Shown piece by piece: positions 34,984 through 46,615 of a stretch of 64,000 nucleotides of DNA. The translations under genes and the position numbers were made by a program. Each line of letters starts with the position of its first letter. Position 1 is the stretch's first letter. The notes below the pieces were generated by a model that made no database searches, was not told the origin of the DNA, and saw only the letters and a program-made list of their open reading frames with translations. The DNA is from Pollenia angustigena (taxonomy: Eukaryota > Arthropoda > Insecta > Diptera > Polleniidae): contig OV884057.1 of NCBI GenBank assembly GCA_930367215.1, positions 111,501,284 to 111,565,283 of the forward strand. The letters are read 5' to 3'.

Positions 34984-35075
34984 ATCGAAATTTGCTTTCC
35001 TGAAAGATTATCCATTTTAATTGATTTTACATGTTTTTCCTTACTTCTGTTTTCTTGTTTTGTCGATGACTTTTA
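34982..35075 (+). repeat. 94-bp segment repeated from 5200-5290
   Basis: GATCGAAATTTGCTTTCCTGA, then TTTTAATTGATTTTACATG and CCTTACTTCTGT, match the earlier segment with few differences. It borders the element ending at 34983. Confidence 0.65.
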
Positions 35076-35274
35076 ATTGTTAAGCTATATGGACATTTCC
35101 TGGGGTCACGAACGAACGTTCGTACGCTTTTGATGTACAAATAATATAGAAAACAAAACTTTTCCTAGCATTTTTTTTGCAATTCGATACCATTTGGGCA
35201 GCTCTATGTTTAGTGCAAAACATGGATTTCATCTAGTTTAAGTTTTCATAATGATAGTTAAAAATATATGGTCA

Positions 35275-36235
35275 CCATTTTTGATGCCCTCCTCCGACAG
35301 TTACAATATTTCAGGAGTGGGCTTTATATGGGACATATGGTAAATTATGAACCGATCTTCGCAAATTTTATACACTGTGATTTCAACCAAATTTAATATT
35401 AATAGCATTATTCGTTACGGTTATACGCGTATAAAGTGTTTTTCAAAAGTTTGCTTTATATCGATCGGGTCTATGGTAGATTATGGAGCGATCTTCACGA
35501 AATTCACGTTATGTTATATCGATACCTTCCCGTAAGAATGTATTAAGCGACATGTCTAAAATTGTGTAGGAAACGAAAAAAACGTTTCATTTAGTTATTT
35601 ATTTTTCGGATTTTATTGAAAGAAACATATTCGGAAAGCGATTTTCAGAATACAAAACATATTTAAAAATGTGGCTTAGCATAGTTTCTTTGGCGGATAA
35701 TACAAATTACAGGGTGCCACATTATTCCAGTGAGAAAACTTGACGGTTGATACAATTTTATTTTCACCCTAGTTTCCTTTGCATCCATGATAGGGCAGCG
35801 AAACCCAGGCCAAAATGTGGCGCTTAATTTCTAGTATAGTTCCACATCAAAAAGTCATTTTCGAAAAAAGTGTCGCTTAATACATTCTTACGGGAAAGTA
35901 TCGATATATTGATTATATATTGAACAAAGTTGTGCAAAGTCTTATATCAAACCTTGCATTACGCCACCATTTATTTTAGTTTTTGTTACAAAATCATAAA
36001 TTTTTTTAGGTGGTTCCACACTTGAATTCAAAACTCTTTTTCTATTGAACCGATTTTGCTGGACTTCAATCCCAAAGAGCTTAGGATAACTGGAAGCAAT
36101 TTGACACTAAGTTTGTACATTTCTTTCGAGTTTTTCGAAATTTATCATGTTTTCAACAGATGGATAGACAGAAAGACAGACGGATATGGTTTTATCGACT
36201 TAGAATTATTCAAGGACCCAGAATGAGATGAATAA
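35275..36235 (+). repeat. Dispersed non-coding repeat, family A, with a nested MITE
   Basis: It has the phrase GGGCTTTATATGGGACATAT, the TATACGCGTATAAAGTGTTT block, and the CAACAGATGGATAGAC...GACTTAGAATTATTCAAGGA end. It is split by the element at 35516-35907. Confidence 0.65.
35516..35907. mobile_element. 392-bp MITE with ATATCGATAC ends
   Basis: ATATCGATACCTTCCCGTAA and, inverted, TTACGGGAAAGTATCGATAT match over more than 35 bp, continuing into GAATGTATTAAGCGAC. The interior has TTTCGGA-like words and no frame. Confidence 0.75.
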
Positions 36236-36500
36236 TAAAATTGATTTTCTTTTGGGTGTTTATTGGACAGTTTTTATATGTTCATACTTAAGTATATAAA
36301 AAGTACATTTTTTTCGGTTTTTATTTTGAAAATACATATCGCACTTGATCACAAAGAGGGTATTAACCAAAAATATTATTTACTTACTTTTTGAAAAAAA
36401 TCTACACGTTATATTCATATCTACCTGCTGTTAAAATATCGTACTGTTTTGTCTCCTTTTTATAATGAAATGGTTTGTTTAAACTTTTTTATTTATAAAT

Positions 36501-36690
36501 GGTGTTCTGGAAATCGAAAACGCAAAACGCAAGAATTTGAAAGTTGTTTTTATTACAATTTAAATCTGATTTTTATAATTTTTTTTTAATAAAATTCATT
36601 TTAATAGAGAAATATTTGCATAATATTTGTCCAAAAAAATTTTTTATTACAGAAATATTATTAAAAAACGACGTTTAAATTCCTTTTGTT
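36501..36690 (+). repeat. Repeat block shared with 44214-44393
   Basis: GGTGTTCTGGAAATCGAAAA then CGCAAAACGCAA begins both copies. Both continue with TTTAATAGAGAA.TATTTG and TTTGTC. Confidence 0.65.
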
Positions 36691-36726
36691 GTTTGCTTCT
36701 ACTGAAAATTTTTAAGTTGTGACTTA

Positions 36727-36865
36727 CTGCCTGTTTTTAGAAAACGTATGCAAGTGAGTGAGTGAGAAATTATATTGAAAACAAAAACAAATTTTCGTTT
36801 TGTATTGTTGTTTTCAATATAAATTCTCACTCACTCACTTGTGTAGGTTTTCTAAAAACAGGCAG
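36727..36865. mobile_element. 139-bp palindromic MITE with TTA TSD
   Basis: CTGCCTGTTTTTAGAAAAC and its inverse bound it, and the arms run to GAGTGAGTGAGAA. TTA lies at 36724-36726 and 36866-36868. The loop is only about 20 nt, so it forms a near-complete hairpin. Confidence 0.8.
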
Positions 36866-37033
36866 TTAATACCCTCTTTATGATCAAGTGGGATATGTAA
36901 AATCAATTTTTTTTTAATTTAAAAGTATTATTTTCATGAATTGACAATCCGGAAAATACCGGAGTTTCGACATTGGTTTTTAAAAATACCAGTCCTGGTT
37001 GGCATCTCCAGTTTCGACAAATGAATTCACGAG

Positions 37034-37795
37034 GGTGGGGTGTCATACGGCCATGGGACATAAAGCCATATGGCGTCAAGTCCCATTCCATTGAGACATA
37101 AGGGCATATGCCATTAGGTCTCAATATAATAAATTTTTTCCGAAAAATGAGACATAAAGCCATATTTCTGATAATGATTACATGTCACCCTATTTCATGT
37201 AAAAAATGCATTGTTGTTTCATGTCGCCCTGTTTTATGTCAAAAATGGCGGTATGAACTAAGTCCCCAATAAACTTTTCTCCTCTATGGTATAAAAAAAA
37301 CCGGCTCCTCTATGGTATAACAAACACCGGCTTCGCTAACTAAAGCTTCTCTGCGTATTCGGCCTTGTTATACCATAGAGGAGAAAATTCTTCAAAATTC
37401 AAAGGCCGGCTATACAGAATTTTAGTAAGCGAAGCCGGTGTTTGTTATACCATGGAGGAGAAAATCCTTCTGCCCGACCAAAGGCCGGGTATACATAGAA
37501 GCTTTAGTTAGCGAAGCCGGTGTTTGTTATATTATAGAGGAGAAAATCCATGCGCTCGGCCGAAGGCTTGCTATGCAGAGAAGCTTTAGTTAGCGAAGCC
37601 AGTCTTTGTTATACCATATAAGCATTTGTAACGCAAAACATCAAATGGGACATAAAACCATAATGGCTTTATGTCTCATTCTACTAAAATTGATATGAGA
37701 CTTAAGGCCATATCAAAATTATGGTTTTATGTCCGTTTGAATTGAGATATAAAGGCATTAAGGCTTTATGTCCTATGGCCTTGTGACAACCCACC
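37034..37795. mobile_element. Foldback-type element F, copy 1 (762 bp)
   Basis: The termini GGTGGGGTGTCA and TGACAACCCACC are inverted. The flanks ATTCACGAG (37025-37033 and 37796-37804) form a perfect 9-bp TSD, as Mutator/Foldback elements make. Both arms consist of spaced copies of GACATAAAGCCAT and its inverse ATGGCTTTATGTC. The centre (about 37280-37620) has tandem units with ACCATAGAGGAGAAAAT and TTAGCGAAGCCGGTGTTTGT. No frame resembles a transposase. Confidence 0.85.
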
Positions 37796-38042
37796 ATTCA
37801 CGAGGTGTAACTGTTCGAACTTAATTTTGATTTCAGTTTGTCAAGCAGTGGCTGTGTTACTGGTGCTTCACAAAACACTTCTTTCGGTTCAATTTGGTCG
37901 ACGTTCATATGGTCATAAGTTGTTTAACCAAGTTCGTGTCACATGCAATGCCTTCATTTTGGGACACCCTTTATTACCGATAGGAAATGAAGTGCAAATC
38001 CCATTTATATTACAAGCCAAATATTTGGTTAAACGAGATTTT

Positions 38043-38554
38043 GGTGGGGTGTCACAAAGCCATAGGACATAAAGCCATAATGGCTTTATGTCTCAATCCA
38101 AACGGACATAAAGCCATAATTTTGATATGGCCTTAAGTCTCATATCAATTTTAGTGGAATGGGACATAAAGCCATTATGGTGTTATGTCCCATTTGATGT
38201 GTTGCGTTACAAATGCTTATATGGTATAACAAAGACCTGCTTCGCTAACTAAAGCTTCGCTGTATAGCCGGCCCTCGGCCGGGCGCATGGATTTTCTCCT
38301 CCATGGTATAGCCGGCCTTTTGGCGGACACAATAATTTTCTCCTTTATGGTATAACAAGTACCGATTTCGCTACATGAAATAGGGTGAAATACAATCATT
38401 ATCAAAAATATGGCTTTATGTCTCATTTTATAAAAAAAATTTATGGCGTTAAGTCCCATTATATTGAGACTTAATGGCATATGCCCTTATGTCTCAATGG
38501 AATGGGACTTGACGCCATATGGCTTTATGTCCTATGGCTTTGTGACACCCCACC
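38043..38554. mobile_element. Foldback-type element F, copy 2 (512 bp)
   Basis: The termini GGTGGGGTGTCACAAAGCCAT and its exact inverse at 38534-38554 bound it. The flanks GAGATTTT (38035-38042 and 38555-38562) are a perfect duplication of 8, or 9 if one terminal base is shared. It has the same CATAAAGCCAT words and a shorter centre with GGTATAACAA and TTCGCTAACTAAAGCTTCGC. It inserted only 247 bp from copy 1. Confidence 0.85.
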
Positions 38555-38562
38555 GAGATTTT

Positions 38563-40969
38563 ATATGGATGTCAACTATCAACCAAATGTATGCAAACTT
38601 GTTTAAAAAACAAAAGAAAAAAGTGCATACAAAATTTATGCTGAAACGAAGTCATTTCTAATATTCTAAAATAGAAAAATTAGCAAACATTTTAATGAAA
38701 TTAAGCTTCTCAACATTAATTTGTTTACAAGAATACGTTGAATAGATTTCCGGTGACTTTGAAAGCAAATCAAATCTACTACAAAATAAAATTTTTTTTT
38801 CTTCTTATAAAATCCCGGGGAAATTTTACCTTTTACAGATGTTACAAATGAAATAAGAAACGCAAAATAATGACGGCAAATCATACAGATAAAAAAAAAA
38901 TATAGAAATGATAAAAAATTTTAATGGCTCAACATACAAATCGGATTAAAAAACTTCATTAGCTGCTAAATGTTGAAGCGTTAACAAGAATATCAATAAT
39001 CATACGTTTGACAACTTCTGGTTGTTTATGGCTTAAGTATGTGTTGTTTGGTTGTATTTGCAGTTACGAGTGTATGAGTGCGAACTGGTATAAAGGGAAA
39101 TTGTGTGTCTGTGTGAGAAGTACATATTTATTTCAATGACATTCAATTTTAAGTTGGGGTATAAAAACTCAAAACAAAAAAATAAATATCTACTGGATAC
39201 AGACTCTCTGCAGACTCTTCCACACTTGTTGAGTTGTTCTTTCAAATTATCACTACCACAAAGGCGATCGTCGTCTTCATCATCATCATCATCGCAATCA
39301 TAATTGTGGCTACAATTATTTCTAACTACCAGCCAACTGTTGGAGATATGCTTTGAATGGCTTGTGGCCATCCTCTACCCATTCATACATTCATTCAATC
39401 AGTCAGTGCAATAGCCAGGCAGTTAGCACAGTCTGTCCGATTTCCTCCCGTTGACCGACTCGTCTCTTGTTCGGTCTGTTCGTGTGTCGTATGGTCATTT
39501 CACTTATAATCACGTTGTACTTTTTATTGCTGTTGTCTCTGTTGCAGCTACTAAACAAGTTTAACAGATTCTTTACTCTTGCATAAAGGCAAAGCAGAAT
39601 CCTTAAGTTTAAGCGCACGAACGGTGTGTATAAATCCACTTTTTATGCGGCACATAAAAACAAGTAAATAAAATCCTGCACCTTGCAAATGACAAACTCT
39701 TATCATGAGCAAATTCAACATACAAAACAGCGCAACTTAAAGTTACTCTAGAAATGAATTGATTCGTTTTTTGTTTTTTTTGGGGTTTGTTGGTCGCAAT
39801 ACGATTCAAAAACGGTTCAAGACTCATTTCAAAACGAGCAGACTTTTTTGCTGGCTCTGCTGGCGTTGTCGGGTGGAGGCAGGCAGTAAAATGTACATTA
39901 AATGACCACAATACTTAAAGTATCTTGTTGAGTTGATCTGTGTTGAGACGAGACGAGAGCTTGGCAAGATCATTTGCCAAACCTTTTTTTCTTATATAAT
40001 TTATTCTTAATATTTCTCCAATTTTTTGTTGTATTTTATTCCTTTTTTGAATATTGTTGTTGTTTAGGATGATGATCATAATGATGATGCTGCAGCAGTT
40101 GTCGGTTTTTATTTGAAGGCATTTTTTCAACAGTTTTGTAAACGTCTTAATTTTTTTTCATCACAATGTATGTTTATGTGTCTGTTAAGACATGTGTGTA
40201 TTATTTCTATATTAATACCAGGGAAACCGTAAATATGCAATTGCATGTTTTTCCTTATGCGACCAATGAAGTCAGAAACAATATATTTATCCTTTTTTGA
40301 GATTTTTAAATTTTGTCATCGATTTGTTAGTGCATATTTTACTGTTTGCAGCATTTTTTTGCATAAGTTAGTTCAAAGAGCATTTTTTGAGGCATATTTT
40401 GATACATATTTCATTTTTTTAGTTGCCTACTAGAGCTTTCGCAGCAAATAAAAAAAAAAAATTGTTTTTCCAAATTCTGGTTATTCTGTCTGTAAACCCA
40501 ACAAAATATACATTCTATTTTTATTCTAAAATTGTAAGAAAAGGCAGGTTTTCATTAAAGGAAAATGTTTCCCCACAACCATAAAATTATTCTCGGAAAA
40601 GTATATAAACGTTTACTTTATATCACTTTCAATGTCTCCAACCTTTTATGACCATAAACTGACAAAATTTGAAAAAAATACGGATAAAATAAGGTAAAAC
40701 AAAATATTTTTACAAACTCTGATCATTATTAATTAAAAAAGAGAAAACAACTTTTTTAAATAAAACTAAAAATAAGATTGAATGGACTGTTTTTTTATTG
40801 TTATTAAAATTCTTTTATAATGATAAAAATATTTGTAAGTAAAATTTTTAAGCAACGATAAACTATTTCGTCGAGTTAATCGTGTGCATACATCGCTATT
40901 CTGCTGCAACGTCGTCATTAAGTTTTTTTTCGCCAACTTTTATGTCAATATAAAACTTTGTAAGAAAAT
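38563..40969. other. Unassigned, with a (CAT)n microsatellite
   Basis: A TCATCATCATCATCATCG tract lies near 39277-39297 and CAA/TGA-rich tracts near 40060-40095. Frames at 39033-39911 are low-complexity and on inconsistent strands. Less repetitive than its neighbours, it may be host sequence, but I cannot support an exon. Confidence 0.3.
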
Positions 40970-41228
40970 TATGGCGTTAAAAGTTATTTTCGGGAGTAGT
41001 ATGTTTATGGGAGATCTGTGCAAATATGGACCGATTTCATTAAAATTTTGAAAGATAATTAAGGTTGCCATCATCACTAAGTTTGAACCAAATTTCATTT
41101 TAACACCGACATTATAAGACGGCTTATGAGCACAAAGACTCTATTCCATAAAGAAGCAAAGGCAAATCGATTCTGCGACTTTTTTAAAACCTGGTTTTCT
41201 GTTGTTACGAATATTTGCTATTTTAAAT

Positions 41229-41780
41229 GGGGGGGAGTGCTTTAAAACCATGTGAGATAAGGCCATGATGGCTTTATTGCTCAATTGAATGGGAGATAAA
41301 GCCATAATGGCCTTATTGCCCAATCATTGAGAGGTAAGGTCATATTAAAAATTTTGCGAAATGATAGATATAGCCATATGTTTTTTTTCGCAAATGAGAG
41401 ATAAAGCCATATTTTTCAGAATATTGTTATGCATGGTGTAAACATTCTGTAAAAGGGAAAATCCTTAGTTATCATTGAAAAACATTTTTTTATTCTTGTG
41501 ACGCACGCAGGAAAACTTTATTCAGCGAAGCCACCTGCCGCGTCCTACTGGAGGAAAAGCCCCTTAGCACGGCCGCAGGCCACCACGCAGAAAAACTTTA
41601 GTATGCGAACTGAAATGAGAGATTAAGCCATTTTCTAATACATTTTCTTATGTGAGCTAACGCCATGATGGCTTTATCTCCCATTCAAATGAAAAAAAGG
41701 CTTTATCTCCCTATTGAATGAGATATAAAGCCATCATGGCCAAATCTCACATGGTATTGAAGCACCCCCCCCCACCCCAC
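41229..41780. mobile_element. Foldback-type element F-like, copy 3 (552 bp)
   Basis: The left GGGGGGGAGTGCTTTAAAAC and, inverted, the right GGTATTGAAGCACCCCCCCC are the ends. The flanks TTTTAAAT (41221-41228 and 41781-41788) match perfectly. The arm word here is GAGATAAAGCCAT with the inverse ATGGCTTTATCTC. The centre has CAGCGAAGCC and ACTGGAGGAAAAGCCCC, parallel to the centre of copies 1 and 2. The architecture is the same with a different word, so it is a related subfamily. Confidence 0.8.
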
Positions 41781-42126
41781 TTTTAAATAACCTGGTTATC
41801 GGCTAAAACTTAAAAAATAACCGGTTAACCGGCTTCTTAATTAAACATCTTTAAAAAAGCCGGCTTATTCGAAAAATTGTCATTTAAAATAGCCGGCTTT
41901 AGCAAACCTGAAAAATCCTGTTGAATTGAATTGAATAATAACCGTTCGATCTCCCTAACCGATTCTGACCATTTTAAAAAGGGTTGGTTCTTGTGACAAT
42001 AAAAACCAAATTTTATAAAATTATCTCCAAAATTGCGACCTTAGGGGCAAGGTTTACGGCCGGCTGTCTGTTTAAGTGGTTCTGAGTCAATCGGTATACT
42101 AAAAGGTGGGTCTAGGACCAATTACA

Positions 42127-42454
42127 CAGTGCTATAATTTGACACTTTGTTTTTAGACAAGCCGGGACCTGGCGTTTTAACATAATTCGGGTACGCTGAA
42201 TTCAATGGTGCTATACCGTTTTTCGAAAATGGAGGAGGTTACACAACATATATTCACGTAACTCAAAAACGGTTTAGTTTTTGGATTACTAAAAAACCGA
42301 AACTCCGCAATAAAATTAAGTTTTAGAAACATAATTTTTTAGCAACATTTCGAAATTTTTGTTTTTCAAAAATTCATTAAAAATTCGAAAAATATAAAAA
42401 ACGAAGTTGCATACAAAACAAGCCCGGCTTGTCTGTTTTTCAACTAACACACTG
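42127..42454. mobile_element. 328-bp element with CAGTG ends
   Basis: The left end CAGTGCTATAATTTGACAC with GACAAGCCGGG, and the right end GCCCGGCTTGTC...ACACACTG, are imperfect inverted repeats. No clear TSD was seen. Confidence 0.5.
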
Positions 42455-42520
42455 TTATAAATCACAAACGCATTATACCATTTCCACTATTGTGGAGTGC
42501 ATATTAACATGGCAACCCTA

Positions 42521-43214
42521 TTTAAACTGTATACTAAAATGTTTTACGTATTTTAAGATTGACTTCCTGAAGTTATAAGCCCCAACCTTCAATTGATTTT
42601 GTGAATGCAACTACTATATATGCGTACGTATATGGTACTTTGCGAGTCTTCATTGTATGTTAATAATGCATTATTTGATGCAAGTTTCTATAGATTATTA
42701 AGATATTAATTAAATAAATAAAAAAAACTTAATCACGTTTTAAACATTAAAATTCTACTAAAAAAATATTTTTAATTATCCTGAAGAAACAATTGTACGA
42801 AAATTTTTTAGCAACAAGTGTGAAGAATTCAAATAAGAAGCATAACTAAGGCATTTTACACACACGCACTCACACACACACTCTTAATAAAGTTTAAAAA
42901 AATATTTGACAGTTTGCTGTCTAATCGATCAATATTTTGAAAGTAAATAATAAAACGTTAAAATGTTGGCATGTTTTGAATTAATTTTTAAATTAAAATG
43001 CTTGTTGGGTTTTAGGGTTTCTAAAATTAAAAAAAAAACATTTAACATATTGTTGTTTTATACATTCTCAGAATACTTTATACTAGTATTTTCTTAAGGA
43101 ATTACTTTATAATTTCAATAGTATTTTAGTGATTTGAATTTAAAAATTTTTAATAATAAATCTGCAGCTTTCAATCTAAAGTCAAACGATTTAAACTATG
43201 CTATTTCAAAAATT
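42521..43214. other. Unassigned AT-rich sequence
   Basis: A CACACGCACTCACACACACA tract lies at about 42860-42880. Nothing else was recognised. Confidence 0.3.
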
Positions 43215-43875
43215 TTACCCACATCACGATAGGACAAGAATGCCGGATGTCTCTTAACGAGATTGCGTAACATTCTGGGTTAACGCTGGCATGGATACTA
43301 TGGGTGCCTGGGAAACCAACCTGCAGACGGCTTGGACAATCAGTGCTGTTTGGGGACGGCCTAATCGGCATTTCGTTGGCTCGCTGTAGACCTCTCATAA
43401 AACGTAAGTCGCACAGAAGGGCTCAGGATTGATGGCAAGGTGAGAATACCTACGCGATGGCCAGGAATCTATATCCTGGCTAAGACGCGGGGAAAACCCG
43501 CGTGCTTAGGATAGTGATATCGGTTTTTACGGGTCACTATTTGATAGGGACCTAGGTTATATTTCTACTGTAGAAGTGGTCATGATAATGAGGAAAAGGA
43601 AACGGTGTTTCTTTTCATCTGGCAATATCCCGGTCTCGGGGCTATTAGGGAGAGGAGTTTTGGGAGACCAGAATTGCCATGCTTATATGCTATATACAAT
43701 GCAGGAGTAAGGTCGATATATCTGTGTTGTAGATAGTCGAAATGGTTGGAGACTGCAGTGATGTCTGGGAAATAATCTTGTGAATACTGGCTGACACTGG
43801 TCACTGGCTCAGGATATCACAGAGGGACCGCTGTATAATCTATATCTACCTATAATTTAACCAACCTAACTATAG
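43215..43875 (+). pseudogene. LOA-like LINE RNase H fragment, second copy
   Basis: The plus strand reads GQECRMSLNEIA at about 43230, then a stop, then LWVPGKPTCRR. W.PG is the conserved RNase H segment. Near 43570 CRSGHDNEEKETV corresponds to the zinc-knuckle segment of the copy at 17875, with the second cysteine changed. It ends AACCAACCTAAC, as its sister does. Multiple stops make it non-functional. The two copies differ widely, so both are old or come from different subfamilies. Confidence 0.65.
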
Positions 43876-44510
43876 TGAAGGGGTTATTATTTGTCTGTAC
43901 TGATTTGTCACTTTGTCACTTTGTTAATATCGGAACAAAAAATCGTCAAGATGACGATAACTCGTCAAATCTGGCAGCCCTGTTTTGATTATATTTATTT
44001 CTTTTGTTGACGTTTCGCTTTTATTTGACTGGAAATATTCCAGTATAAACAGAATTTGTTGTGTCTGTTTTAGCATTCAAATACAGAAACACTTTTATCT
44101 CATAAATCGAGAAACGATGGAATTTTTCGTTTCACACTTCATGTAAGAAATTTTACGATGCGAAAAATACAGAAACGAGCTACTGATTTGTATTACACAT
44201 AAAAATAATCAGGGGTGTTCTGGAAATCGAAAACGCAAAACGCAAAAATTTGGATGTTGTTTTTTATACACTTCTCAACTAATTTGTATAATTTTATTAT
44301 AAAATTCGGTTTAATAGAGAACTATTTGTATAACATTTGTCATAAAATTCTTTTATCACGGCAATCTTATTGAAAACCGACATTTATTGCTACTAGACCC
44401 ATATTTTAGTATTCCGTTTCTTTTCATTTATTATTTTCCAATGTTTGCAATATCAAATCAAAATTAATTAGCTATTATTTCTAAAGATCAATCCATAATT
44501 ACCCGTAAAG
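43876..44510. other. Unassigned, including a second copy of the 36501 block
   Basis: 44214-44393 repeats the block at 36501, preceded by CAGGGG, which could be a hAT terminus. The rest is AT-rich without a recognisable feature. Confidence 0.35.
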
Positions 44511-45051
44511 CCTGGTACTCTGTTCAACATTTCACGTGAAATGCTGTCAAAACGTATATGAAAAAAACTTGTGCGGAATAACTATGAAATAATGTTGATA
44601 GAGTTGTACTCTGTTCATTTTGTGAAAAAGTTTCGAAATGTTTTTGGCAACATTTTTTTACAACTGCGAAATAAAGTAAGCTGCACTTATTTCACGTGGA
44701 ATTTTAAGCAAAAGCAAAAAAGGATGAACTGATTATTTAATAAGAAATAAAAAATTTATATAACACAACCGGTAACAGTTTTTTATCCATATTTACTAAA
44801 GCCCTACACGAATGCATTTGTTTCATTTTCACATTTCTCCACACCAAGTTATTGTTGTCTCAAATACTGAGTTCATTTTTTAAAATCAATTCGAATGATA
44901 CACAATGAAAAAGCGAATCAATTTTAAACAGTAGTTGGTTTCAAACAACTCGTTGTTAAGCAGTAGTTTGATTTAAAAAAACAAATCAACGCACAGCAAT
45001 TGTGAGTTTATTACAGGGATTTCCATTTCTTTGCACAATTGTTTGTACCAC

Positions 45052-46110
45052 TCACTGTTGCCAGAAGTGCAGATTTCTCTGCATTTTGCTGATTTTTCGT
45101 TGCAAAAATGACAAAGTGAGATTTGCAGATTTTTGCTTTCAAATTGCAGATTTTTTGAAATTGAAGAAATTGTAAAAATTGGACTTTTATATTGAACTTT
45201 GTGACTAACTTTTTAAAAGATTGGATTTTGGAGATCAATTTAAATGTTTAAAAAGAATAAATCCAAATATTTTAATTAAATCAATATTTAAAATTTTATA
45301 AACAGTTTCCAAATTTAATATGCAAACAATTGACTCTGGATTTCCAATATTTGATAAAAAAAAATATCAATTTATTACACTCTTGGAAAAATAAATGTCA
45401 GCTTCAAAATTTCGACTCAAGAATAATTTTCCCAAAATCGTTTTGGCCTTTTGGTTAAAAAAAATTTGTTTAGCCACATTCATCAGCTAATGTGGAACCA
45501 ATATTAAGTTAATATATGTACATAAATAAAACAAAGCAAAATCGTTCAGATAAAATAACGCTTGAAGGAATTTTGTACACAAAAGACTTCCTTAAATTAA
45601 ATTAAATAAATCAAATTATTTAAATACTCTAATTAAAAATAAAATTTTAAGACAAATGACTTCTGAAATTTACAATAAATAAATGTATAAAATTATTTTA
45701 AATACCGAGTCAGTCCTAATAGCAAAAATGATGTAACCAACAACATTTTAGATTTTTGTTTTTTGATGAAAATCGAAAATTTTTTATAATTTGCATCACC
45801 TCTAAAAATCTAATATCTCTGGGAAGTACCGTTACGAAATAAGAGCAAAAGCAATTTCAAACGAACCCCTAGACTTGAAGCAAAAATATTTAAAAAAAAC
45901 CTTTTCCTGTAAAATTTTATTTTTGTTGGTTACATAATTTTTGCTATTAGGGCTCGATACGATGATATGATACTTAATGTACCAACAAAATTTTAGATAT
46001 TGGCTTAAGTTTCAAAATAAAGTATTTTCAGTTCCCAGATTTTTTGCAGATTTTAATAATTATTTCCAGATTTTCCAGATTTTTTAGTCCAATTTTTCAG
46101 ATTTATTAGA
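45052..46110. repeat. Region with a hAT-like left end and CAGATTTTT words
   Basis: CACTGTTGCCAGAAGTGCAG at about 45052 looks like a hAT end. GCAGATTTTT/CCAGATTTTT words recur near 45125-45150 and 46040-46100. They may be subterminal repeats of a nested element, but a right terminus was not pinned down. Confidence 0.35.
45706..45960. mobile_element. MITE family M, copy 2 (inverted)
   Basis: AATAGCAAAAATGATGTAAC at the left and AATTTTTGCTATTAGGGCTC at the right are the ends. The core is the reverse complement of copy 1, with CTCTGGGAAGTACCGTTACG. Confidence 0.8.
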
Positions 46111-46615
46111 AAAAATTTCTGAGAATCTTTTTGTTTCATTCTCTTTCCTACATATTTTCTCCTACAACAGAAAAGTTATTGCCGTTGCTTTTTGAGTTCC
46201 ATCAAATAAGAAATTTTTGCTATTGTTAAAAAAGCAATAGTTGGAAAAAGCAGTGTCTATTAAAAGGTTACTTTTCAAAAACAGTGTGTTTATTTTGCTG
46301 CTGCTTTTGAAAAGTGTGGGCTTTTTTAGCAGTGGAACTTATCGGCTTTTTATATTTGATTTTTTTTAATAGGAAAAAGGCAAAATTTGGCTGCTTTTGC
46401 TAATATGGCGACAGCATTTTAAACCCTGTTTTTAAACTGTACAAATTAATTTTTATTTTAAGCCATTTTGCTCATTATACCTATTATTTTTATCTTTATT
46501 TTGCAATTAATTGAATTTAGCTTTTCATTTCTTTTTTCCTTTTAATTAAATATTTTAAAATATATTTTTGTAACTTTTGAATAAAATAATTTAAAATTAA
46601 AACTTAAACATTGTA

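Larger units (their letters stand above)
36336..36905. repeat. Inverted pair, possible decayed element containing a MITE
   Basis: ACTTGATCACAAAGAGGGTA at about 36351 is inverted at 36871-36892 (TACCCTCTTTATGATCAAGT). Between them is a block (36501-36690) repeated at 44214-44393, and the MITE at 36727. Confidence 0.5.
40970..42520 (+). repeat. Dispersed non-coding repeat, family B, with two inserts
   Basis: Family B blocks flank the inserts: ATGGGAGATCTGTGCAAATA near 41008, TAACCGATTCTGACCATTTT near 41956, GGTATACTAAAAGGTGGGTC near 42094, and TATACCATTTCCACTATTGT at about 42475. The inserts are the foldback element 41229-41780 and the element 42127-42454. Confidence 0.6.

Noticed and set aside
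36336..36905. Complete transposon from the ACTTGATCA inverted pair
   Set aside because: Outer limits and a TSD could not be found. It is kept only as an inverted pair.
37827..38072. 81-codon frame between the two foldback elements, as a host gene exon
   Set aside because: Its end lies inside the second foldback element, there is no recognisable domain, and the upstream TTTGATTTCAG acceptor-like word alone is too weak.
39033..39371. Acidic-repeat protein from the (CAT)n region
   Set aside because: The acidic run is simple translation of a CAT/ATG microsatellite. No homologous or structured flanks are visible.
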